DNA of 64,000 nt from Brevundimonas naejangsanensis DSM 23858. Its GTDB lineage: Bacteria; Pseudomonadota; Alphaproteobacteria; Caulobacterales; Caulobacteraceae. This document shows, piece after piece, positions 1 through 6,096 of the stretch; within the stretch, counting starts at the first letter, position 1; the number at the start of each line of letters is the position of its first letter. The notes under the pieces are model-generated. The model did no database searches. It had not been told where the DNA came from and worked only from the letters and a program-made list of their open reading frames with translations. The stretch covers positions 67,001 through 131,000 of the forward strand of contig NZ_ATXN01000003.1 in the NCBI RefSeq assembly GCF_000421705.1. Direction: 5' to 3'. A program made the translations under genes and the position numbers.

Positions 1-766
1 CCGCCAGCTGCGGCGGAGCGTTTAAGACCAGCTCGACCCGCGCCGGATTGGTCACTTCGGCCACGACCGCGCCCTGACCGACGAAGCCGCCGGGGCCGAC
101 CTGAACATTGGTGACGACGCCCGCGATGGGGCTGACGATGCTCATCCGGCCCGAGGCGTTGGGCGAGCCCGCCGCCGTCGCTCGCGCCCGCGCGGCGCGA
201 GCCATAGCCTCGGCGCTGGCGGCCTGAGCCTGCGAGGCCTCGACCTCCTGACGGGCGACGACGCCCTGATCGGCCAGATTGCGGTTGCGCTGATGCGCCT
301 GACGCGCGGCGGTGGCGGCGGCCGAGGCTGCGTCGATCTCGGCGCGCAGGGCGGCGCCGTCGCCGCTGATCAGGCTGACCAGAGGCTGGCCCGCGCGGAC
401 CGCCTGGCCCGGCGCGACCAGCACCCGCTCGACCGTGCCGCCGACCACGGCGCCGACAGCGGCGCGCGCGTCGACCATGGCCTCGACCCGGCCGGACAGG
501 CGCGTTTCGCCGCCGCCGCCGCGCGAGACGGAGACGACGGAAATGCCCGCCGCCTGAAGCTGTTCGGCGGTCAGTTCGATCACGCCCTCGGGCTTTTCGG
601 CGGTTTCGCCCGTGGTTTCGCCTTCGGGCTCGGCTTCCTTGACAGCCGCAACGGCGCGGGGCGGGTCATGCCGGACAAGAGACAGCGTCAGCCCGCCGAT
701 CCCCAGCATGAGAACAGCGGCGATGCCGACGAGCAGGGTTTCTTTCTTCGACAAGGTATTGCGCAT
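1..766 (-). CDS. czcB: RND efflux periplasmic adaptor (CzcB/HlyD family), 3' end outside the window
   Basis: Membrane-fusion protein that would bridge an inner-membrane RND pump and an outer-membrane channel. The visible N-terminal part reads MRNTLSKKETLLVGIAAVLM, a membrane anchor, then an acidic Glu/Thr-rich linker. A barrel-sandwich half motif follows (VLVAPGQAVRAGQPLVSL), then an Ala-rich alpha-hairpin and the returning lipoyl half (SPIAGVVTNVQVGPGGFVGQ). Its ATG at 764-766 shares one base with the TGA of the upstream czcC-like gene (TGATG), so the two are translationally coupled. The reading frame runs off the left edge, so its C-terminus and the expected RND pump gene are not seen. Family is clear; metal specificity is inferred from the neighbouring CzcC- and CzcI-like genes. 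Confidence 0.85.
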   Translation of the reverse strand, partial: MRNTLSKKETLLVGIAAVLMLGIGGLTLSLVRHDPPRAVAAVKEAEPEGETTGETAEKPEGVIELTAEQLQAAGISVVSVSRGGGGETRLSGRVEAMVDARAAVGAVVGGTVERVLVAPGQAVRAGQPLVSLISGDGAALRAEIDAASAAATAARQAHQRNRNLADQGVVARQEVEASQAQAASAEAMARAARARATAAGSPNASGRMSIVSPIAGVVTNVQVGPGGFVGQGAVVAEVTNPARVELVLNAPPQLA

Positions 767-2019
767 CAGCGACTTCCTTCAAAGGGGAGGCGGCCTTCCA
801 GGCGCGCCAGGTCGATCTCGGCGCGGACGCGCGCCATGCGGGCGTCGACAGCGGCGGATCGGGCGTTGATCAGAGCCGCGCGTCCGGTGCGCAGCTCCAG
901 TTGCGAGATGCGTCCCGCCTCTGCGCCGATGCGCGACAGGCGATAGGCCTCCTCGGCCGAGGTCACGCCTGCATCGGCGGCTGACACGCGGCTGGCGGAC
1001 GACGCCAGACGCGCCACCGCGGCGGCCCGGTCGGCTCCGGCGTCCTGACGCGCCTGCATGACCCGCGCTTGGGCAGCCCGGTGTTCGGCGCGGGCCGCGT
1101 CGATGCTCCCCCGGTTGCGGTCGAACAGCGGCAAGGGCAGGCTGAGGCCGAAGGTCAGGGCCGTCTGGTCCTCGGCGCCGAAGCGGGTCACGCCCACGCT
1201 GGCGGTGACATCGGGGCGGCCGTTGATACGCTGGATGTCGATGCGGCGCTCGGCCGCCGTCGCCTCGGCCTCAGCCACGCGCACCGTGGGCGCTTCGCGG
1301 TGGGAAGGGCTTGAGGGCGTCGCTGACGCATCCAGCAGTCCGGCATCGATCGAGGTCGCGGGCGTCGGCAGCATGGCGACGGCGCTCAGCCGGGCGAAGG
1401 CGGCGTCACGCTCGGCTTTGGCCTCGTCCAACGCGGCGCGGGCGGCGGCGGCCTCGCTCTCGGCCTGTATGCCGCGCAGAAGAGGCTCTCGCCCTTCCTC
1501 GACCAGGGCCAGCGCCGCGCGGGCGTCGGCCACGGACAGGCTCAGCGCCTCTTCGGCCAGGGCCGCGCGACGCTGGGCCGCTTCGGCTTCGGCATAGGTC
1601 AGGGCCAGCCGACCGGCCGTATCGATCAGGGCGAGGTCGCGTCTCAGAGACGCCGCGCCTGCATCGGCGCGGGCGGCGTTCACCCTGGCCGGACGTCGAC
1701 CCCACAGTTCAAGATCCTGGCTGAAGGACAGGCTGATATCGCCGCCTCCAAAGCCGTTATAAGGGCCGGACCCAGCGACGTTCTCGGCGCTCAGGTCCAG
1801 ACTGGGGTTGGGGCGGACGCGGGCCTGGCGGACACGCGCCTCGGCGGCGTCGACAAGGGCGGCGGCTTCTGCGGAAGCGGGCGTCTGGTCGAGGCGAGCG
1901 ACAAGCTCGGCATAGGTCGGAGCGGGGTCGGCCCACGACGGGGCGGCCGACGCCGCGCCCAGCAAGACGAGCGCGCAGCCGATCGCGAGGCGCGATCGAC
2001 GACGATGCAGCAATAACAT
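766..2019 (-). CDS. czcC: TolC-like outer-membrane efflux channel (CzcC family)
   Basis: 417 aa outer-membrane factor of a tripartite efflux pump, the usual length for CzcC/CusC proteins. It starts with a cleavable signal (basic MLLLHRRRSRL, then a hydrophobic stretch ending near ASAAPSWA). Two related halves follow, rich in long Ala/Arg/Glu helices typical of the TolC periplasmic tunnel. The segment ASVGVTRFGAEDQTALTFGL matches a barrel strand pair before PLPLFDRNRG, a conserved turn in this family. It lies between a small His-rich secreted protein and the adaptor gene, with which it overlaps by one base. That gene order fits czc-type heavy-metal resistance operons. Cobalt/zinc/cadmium specificity is inferred from context only. 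Confidence 0.87.
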   Translation of the reverse strand: MLLLHRRRSRLAIGCALVLLGAASAAPSWADPAPTYAELVARLDQTPASAEAAALVDAAEARVRQARVRPNPSLDLSAENVAGSGPYNGFGGGDISLSFSQDLELWGRRPARVNAARADAGAASLRRDLALIDTAGRLALTYAEAEAAQRRAALAEEALSLSVADARAALALVEEGREPLLRGIQAESEAAAARAALDEAKAERDAAFARLSAVAMLPTPATSIDAGLLDASATPSSPSHREAPTVRVAEAEATAAERRIDIQRINGRPDVTASVGVTRFGAEDQTALTFGLSLPLPLFDRNRGSIDAARAEHRAAQARVMQARQDAGADRAAAVARLASSASRVSAADAGVTSAEEAYRLSRIGAEAGRISQLELRTGRAALINARSAAVDARMARVRAEIDLARLEGRLPFEGSR

Positions 2020-2073
2020 GTTTGATTTCCAGAATTACTGAACAGGAGCGCGCACGACTGCGCGGATCTCAGC

Positions 2074-2418
2074 TCAGGCTCTGGGAGGGCGCTTCAGGCC
2101 TTCGGGCGCGCAGGAAGCCAGACGATCGTTCAGCGGGCGGCCATGTTCGACATGGGCCGGCAGACCGATGAGAACGAAATCGCGCGAGGGATGCCGTTCG
2201 CTGGCGGTGTGATGGCAATGGCCGTGGGCGCACAGGCCGGGTTCGCCGCCTGAGCCGTCATGATCCCCGGCCGCCGGATCGTGGTCGATCACCTGGTGGG
2301 CGGCCAGCGGTTCGGGCCCGCAGGCGGCGGCGTCGGCGATGGGCGCAATGACGAACGCCGCGACGACCAGAGTCAGCGCGGCCAACAGTCTTGCCAATGT
2401 CGTCATCGACCAAGCCAT
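2074..2418 (-). CDS. Small secreted His/Cys-rich protein, CzcI-like
   Basis: 114 aa with an N-terminal signal peptide (hydrophobic LLAALTLVVAAFVIAPIADA). The mature part is rich in His, Asp and Cys, including the cluster CAHGHCHH and the stretch HQVIDHDPAAGDHDG. The first in-frame ATG is at 2418; a second at 2406 would shorten the signal by four residues. It is the first visible gene of the metal-efflux operon, 54 bp upstream of czcC. In known czc operons this slot is often held by CzcI, a small periplasmic metal-responsive protein. The resemblance is in size, position and composition. I cannot show homology by eye, so metal sensing or binding is an inference. Confidence 0.55.
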   Translation of the reverse strand: MAWSMTTLARLLAALTLVVAAFVIAPIADAAACGPEPLAAHQVIDHDPAAGDHDGSGGEPGLCAHGHCHHTASERHPSRDFVLIGLPAHVEHGRPLNDRLASCAPEGLKRPPRA

Positions 2419-2490
2419 TGCAGGTTTAGGTAGGGGCGGCCGAAATCGAAAGCAATCTGTTATAAGGTTCGGGTTGTTGCGATGCGATCG

Positions 2491-3129
2491 TCAGTCACCA
2501 GATCCACCGTCACGTCCTGCCGATTGATGTTTTTGTCCGTGTGCGTCGTTGATCTGTGCGTGTCGGAAGCAGGTGGTCTGGTGATCGTTCACCATACCGA
2601 CCGCCTGCTGAAAGGCGTAGACGATGACCGGGCCGCAGAACTTGAAACCGCGCGCCTTCAAGGCTTTGGCCATGGCGACGCTTTCTGGCGTCTGGGTCGG
2701 GGCGTCGCGGAAATCTCTCCACTGATTCACCCGCGGCCGGCCGCCGACGAAGGACCACAGCCAGGCCGAAAAGTCCTCGCCGTTGTCGCGCATGTCCAGC
2801 CAGATGCGGGCGCCGTTGATGGCGGCGTCGACCTTGGCGCCTGAGCGGATGATGCGGGGGTCGGCCAGTAGGCGCGCGCGGTCGGCCTCTCCATAGCGGG
2901 CGATGATCTCGGGATCGAACCCGTCGAAGGCGTCGCGCATCCCCTCGCGCTTTCTCAGGATGGTGACCCAGGCCAGCCCGGCCTGAAAGCCGTCCAGAAC
3001 CAGCTTTTCCCACAGGGCGCGAGGGTCGTATTCGGGCACGCCCCATTCGGTGTCGTGATAGGCGATGTAGAGCGGGTCCGTCGTCCCGCACCAGCCGCAG
3101 CGGCCTTCAGCCTTTTCGGATTCGGTCAT
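2491..3129 (-). CDS. tag: DNA-3-methyladenine glycosylase I
   Basis: Base-excision repair enzyme that removes 3-methyladenine from alkylated DNA in the cytoplasm. The 212 aa product starts MTESEKAEGRCGWCG and carries the family signature: CGWCG near the N-terminus, YHDTEWGVP (about residues 22-30), FQAGLAW for the helix-hairpin-helix region, and the C-terminal GFKFCGPVIVYAFQQAVGMV and NDHQTTCFRH with the zinc-ligand Cys/His residues. An in-frame ATG 42 bp further upstream would add an extension absent from the family, so the start at 3129 is preferred. The tail after FRH is poorly conserved. It stands alone, with no operon partner visible. Confidence 0.93.
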   Translation of the reverse strand: MTESEKAEGRCGWCGTTDPLYIAYHDTEWGVPEYDPRALWEKLVLDGFQAGLAWVTILRKREGMRDAFDGFDPEIIARYGEADRARLLADPRIIRSGAKVDAAINGARIWLDMRDNGEDFSAWLWSFVGGRPRVNQWRDFRDAPTQTPESVAMAKALKARGFKFCGPVIVYAFQQAVGMVNDHQTTCFRHAQINDAHGQKHQSAGRDGGSGD

Positions 3130-3245
3130 GGTGCGAGGTTGCGGGAATGTTCTGACGGCGCAAGTGAACAATCATCCCCGTTATCCTGCGGTCTCGCTCC
3201 GCTTCGAGGCTTGCCGGAGGATGACGGGGATGGGAACGGGCCTGC

Positions 3246-3272
3246 AAAAAGGCCCGGCGACGACGCCGGGCC
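3246..3272 (-). terminator. Rho-independent terminator of the TraB/GumN gene
   Basis: A perfect 9-bp stem (GGCCCGGCG / CGCCGGGCC) with a 4-nt loop. Read on the minus strand it is followed directly by TTTTT. It lies 24 bp past the stop of the minus-strand TraB/GumN gene. Confidence 0.85.
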
Positions 3273-3295
3273 CCTCAATGCGCCGAACGCGAAGC

Positions 3296-4264
3296 TTACA
3301 GCCGCTCGACCGTGAAGCCCTTCGCCGTCAGCATGTCGATCACGCTGTCCTGATCCATCAGGTGGGCGGCGCCGACGGCGACGAAGGCCGTGCCTGCGCC
3401 CTGCATCATCGTCTCGATCTGGTTGGTCCAGTCGGCGTTGCGCTCGATCAGGGCGGCGCGGTGGATGTCTTCATGAATGTCGCGGGTGTTGACGCGGTTC
3501 AGGCGGCCCGTCTCGGCGGCGTCGCCCTTCAGCCAGGCGGCGACGGTATCATCCAGATTGGTGATGATCCCGTCTGCGTTGCGGACATAGTTGTTCAGAT
3601 AGGCGACCTGAGCCTCTTCGCTCATGCCCGCGATCAGGCGCACCTGGATGTCGGCGGTTTCAAAGCCGTGCAGCGCCTTGCCCTGCGCCCTGGCGCGATC
3701 CATCAGCGTCTTGTCGACGCCCGCCTCGGACCGATAGCCCGCGTTGGTCGGGCCCGACATGGAGATCATGAAGGCCGCCAGCCACGGACGATAGGCGTCC
3801 AGCGCCGCGCCTGACGCGCCATTGGCCTGGGCGACCTTGTCGAAGGCGGCGAAGTCTGCGGCCGACAGGATGGACGACAGGGGGCGGGACGGATCGACGC
3901 CATGCTGCTGGATCACCGGCATGACCACGGCCTGATCGTCCTGATCGGCGATCTCGACCCAGATGTCGGACGCGCTGGCGAAGGCGGCGTTGACCTTGTC
4001 CGAGCCCCAGGCCGTGCCGGGACGCAGCACATGGACCGTGCCGAACAGATAGACGGTGGAGTCCGCGTCCCTGACCACCCACAGCGGGGGGCCGGCGCCC
4101 TCGGCGCGGGGGATGGGCGCCGCGGAAACCGAGCCGGGGGCTTCGGCGTGGGCGACGCCGGGGGCGGCGGCGAGGGCGGCGGAGGCGGCCAGGGCGGCCA
4201 GCAGTCCGGCGGCGAAGCGCGAGACACAGTTGGCCGTTTGGCCCATGCGGTGTGCGATGGTCAT
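3296..4264 (-). CDS. TraB/GumN family protein
   Basis: 322 aa exported protein of the TraB/GumN (ChaN/Tiki-like) superfamily, whose bacterial members are putative periplasmic metallopeptidases. A signal peptide covers about residues 1-40 (FAAGLLAALAASAALAAAPGVAHA). The conserved opening WVVRDADSTVYLFGTVHVL contains the GTVH motif. A second conserved element, AFVAVGAAHL, lies near the C-terminus, and ERNADWTNQIETMM matches the usual R-N-x-W block. These residues are thought to form the metal site in Tiki-like proteins; activity here is not established. A strong terminator follows, and no operon partner is evident. Confidence 0.85.
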   Translation of the reverse strand: MTIAHRMGQTANCVSRFAAGLLAALAASAALAAAPGVAHAEAPGSVSAAPIPRAEGAGPPLWVVRDADSTVYLFGTVHVLRPGTAWGSDKVNAAFASASDIWVEIADQDDQAVVMPVIQQHGVDPSRPLSSILSAADFAAFDKVAQANGASGAALDAYRPWLAAFMISMSGPTNAGYRSEAGVDKTLMDRARAQGKALHGFETADIQVRLIAGMSEEAQVAYLNNYVRNADGIITNLDDTVAAWLKGDAAETGRLNRVNTRDIHEDIHRAALIERNADWTNQIETMMQGAGTAFVAVGAAHLMDQDSVIDMLTAKGFTVERL

Positions 4265-4310
4265 TGAGAAGTCCTTGAATTTTAGAGGTTTTGTTTAAGG
4301 CGAGGTCAGA

Positions 4311-4511
4311 TCAGGCGATGAAGATGGCTTCGATCGGCTGGCCGAAGAGGCGGGAAATGCGGAAGGCGAGGGGCAGGGAAGGGTCGTAGCGGCCCTTCTC
4401 CAGCGCCTGGATGGTCTGGCGCGAGACGCCCAGGCGCTCGGCCAGATCGGCCTGGGTCCAGTCGCGTTCTGCGCGGAAGACCTTCAGGCGATTGACGAAG
4501 GCGCTCGTCAT
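4311..4511 (-). CDS. Cro/CI-type helix-turn-helix regulator, short form
   Basis: 66 aa, essentially a lone HTH_3 domain. WTQADLAERLGVSRQTIQAL forms the helix-turn-helix, followed by EKGRYDPSLPLAFRISRLFG and the typical ending PIEAIFIA. It resembles the small YozG/PhrA-like regulators that pair with an integral membrane protein gene. The ATG (4509-4511) overlaps the TGA of the upstream membrane-protein gene by ATGA, so the two form a coupled operon. Autoregulation through the palindrome near 5021-5035 is a reasonable inference but is not shown. Confidence 0.85.
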   Translation of the reverse strand: MTSAFVNRLKVFRAERDWTQADLAERLGVSRQTIQALEKGRYDPSLPLAFRISRLFGQPIEAIFIA

Positions 4512-4972
4512 CGACGGGCGATCCACCAGCCGCACCAGGCGAGGCCATAGCCGACGGCCTGGGCCGCGAAGACGGCGAAGACGCCCAGGGCGATCAGGGC
4601 AGCATCGGTGTGCGGCACGGCGGCGGGCAGCAAATTCACGCCTGCGAGGGCGGCGATGACGACGGCCGCGCCGCCTGCGACGAGGCCCAGGTTGCCGCCC
4701 CACCACCAAGCCCATTTGTGCGCCTCTTTGGCGGCCTCATCCAGGGCGCGCCACCAGTAGAGGGTGTGCAGGGCGGTGAAGACGGCTAGTCCGGCGGCCA
4801 GGACGACAACGCCGATCGACGGCGCGCGGCCCCAGGCGTCGGGCCAGAAGGGCGTGGCGGCGGTGGCGCTGACTCCGACCACGGTCAGGGCGCACAGAAC
4901 GACGGTCAGGTCGTCCATCTTCTTCTTGTTACGGGCGGCGGCTTCGCCTGCGGTGGTGATCTGGGTATTCAT
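4508..4972 (-). CDS. Four-TM membrane protein partnered with an HTH regulator
   Basis: 154 aa with four hydrophobic segments (about residues 22-42, 53-72, 91-111 and 122-146) after a charged N-terminus (ARNKKKMDD). The segments are separated by Trp-rich turns (TLYWWRALDEA, KWAWWWGGN). I do not recognise a characterised family. Similar small membrane proteins commonly sit upstream of a short Cro/CI regulator, as here. A purine-rich GGGGAGC ribosome-binding site precedes the ATG. Function unknown. Confidence 0.75.
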   Translation of the reverse strand: MNTQITTAGEAAARNKKKMDDLTVVLCALTVVGVSATAATPFWPDAWGRAPSIGVVVLAAGLAVFTALHTLYWWRALDEAAKEAHKWAWWWGGNLGLVAGGAAVVIAALAGVNLLPAAVPHTDAALIALGVFAVFAAQAVGYGLAWCGWWIARR

Positions 4973-5002
4973 GACAAGCTCCCCTGTCGTGTTGACAAGT
5001 GA

Positions 5003-5032
5003 GCTTTACCAACGGGGTCGCGCTTACGTCAA
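5003..5032 (-). promoter_or_regulatory. Candidate sigma-70-like promoter of the membrane protein/HTH operon
   Basis: On the minus strand TTGACG (-35, 5027-5032) and TAAAGC (-10, 5003-5008) are separated by 18 bp, about 30 bp upstream of the ATG at 4972. The -10 is a weak match. Confidence 0.4.
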
Positions 5033-5035
5033 GCG
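5021..5035. promoter_or_regulatory. Short inverted repeat overlapping the -35 region, possible HTH operator
   Basis: CGCTT-ACGTC-AAGCG, 5-bp arms around a 5-bp centre, covers the -35 hexamer of the promoter above. A repressor bound there would block that promoter. The site is too short to be sure. Confidence 0.35.
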
Positions 5036-5076
5036 ACTTTTACATCGCGACAAGCAGATTTTCCGTTATTTCGAAT

Positions 5077-5871
5077 TCAGCCTTGAAAATCAGGGATCCA
5101 GTCGGGCTTCGCGACCCGCACGGAGCGGCCCTCGACGGTCAGGTCGCCTTCCATGCGGTCCAAGCGCATCAGGGCGATGGCGCGCCCCTCGGCGCCGGTC
5201 ATGACTTCGCCCGCCCGCAGGTCGCCGTTCAGCACCTCGGCGCCGCGTTCGGGGGCGGGGCCGTCGAAGGTGATGGCCATCATGCGGTTCTTGATCGTGC
5301 CGCGCCGCTTCATCCGCGAGGTCGTCTCCTGACCGATGAAGCAGCCCTTGTGGAAGTCGATGCCGTTCAGCAGGTCGAAGTCCGCCTCGATCGGATAGGT
5401 CTTGTCCTGCAGCGTGTCGGCTGTGGGATCGGGCACGCCCAGCGTCAGGCGGTGCGCCTGCCAGTCGGCCTCTGTCGCGTCGGTCTCGCTCTGATCTCCC
5501 CAGCGGCGGCCGCCCAGCGCCGGCAAGCGGGGATCATCGACAAAGCCGTCCGGCCTCTCGGCGCCCCAGGCGACGAAGACAGCATCGGGAATCGCCATCA
5601 CATCCACGCTGGAGCGCAGCCTGTACATCGACAGACGCTGGAGCAGGGCGTCGCGCCGGTCGGCCGCCACATCCAGAATGACGCCATCCTCCTCGCCCCA
5701 GATGAACAGGTCGAACATCAGGCGTCCCGGCGGCGAAAGCAGAGCGCCGAAGCGCAGTTCGCCGGGCTGCAGCGTCTCCACGTTCTGGGTGAGCAGATTA
5801 TGCAGGAAAGGGCGGGCGTCGGGGCCGCTGATGCGGATCAGGGCGCGACTGTCGAGGCGGGCGATAGGCAT
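5077..5871 (-). CDS. ygfZ: YgfZ/GcvT-domain folate-binding protein
   Basis: 264 aa cytoplasmic protein of the YgfZ family, which helps assemble or repair certain iron-sulfur enzymes in a tetrahydrofolate-dependent way. The diagnostic K-G-C-x-I-G-Q-E motif is intact at residues 175-182 (KGCFIGQE). The GcvT-like N-terminal half is recognisable (LIRISGPDARPFLHNLLTQN, then GALLSPPGRLMFDLFIW). Length and motif fit the alphaproteobacterial members. It is transcribed away from ppdK with 225 bp between the two genes. Confidence 0.9.
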   Translation of the reverse strand: MPIARLDSRALIRISGPDARPFLHNLLTQNVETLQPGELRFGALLSPPGRLMFDLFIWGEEDGVILDVAADRRDALLQRLSMYRLRSSVDVMAIPDAVFVAWGAERPDGFVDDPRLPALGGRRWGDQSETDATEADWQAHRLTLGVPDPTADTLQDKTYPIEADFDLLNGIDFHKGCFIGQETTSRMKRRGTIKNRMMAITFDGPAPERGAEVLNGDLRAGEVMTGAEGRAIALMRLDRMEGDLTVEGRSVRVAKPDWIPDFQG

Positions 5872-5965
5872 AAGGCCTAGATAGGCGGCCCGAGCCGCTT
5901 CCTCCAGTGCGTCACGCCGCGCCTCGGCCTTGCCGTACGAAACATCCCCTCACGGATTGTTGCAA

Positions 5966-5991
5966 CTGCAGCCTCGCCTTCGCAGGTGCAG
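5966..5991. other. Hairpin in the ppdK upstream region
   Basis: CTGCA and CCT on one side pair with AGG and TGCAG on the other, an 8-bp stem with one bulge, between ygfZ and ppdK. It is not a tRNA and has no U-tract. Role unknown. Confidence 0.3.
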
Positions 5992-6096
5992 CGCGCTAGT
6001 GAGGGCGTCCGTAAGGCGGGACTCAGAATATACCCGCACCCTTCTACATATGCGGGGCTGGGACCCGCAGTCAGACCACGGTTCAGGAACTGCGAA

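Noticed and set aside
2440-2475. Zur-like GTTATAA half-site in the czcI upstream region
   Set aside because: Only one half matches; no palindrome, so it is no more than an A/T-rich promoter stretch.
5941-6000. Cloverleaf-like hairpin suggesting a tRNA upstream of ppdK
   Set aside because: Only one stem is present; no T-loop (GTTCRA), anticodon arm or acceptor stem can be drawn.
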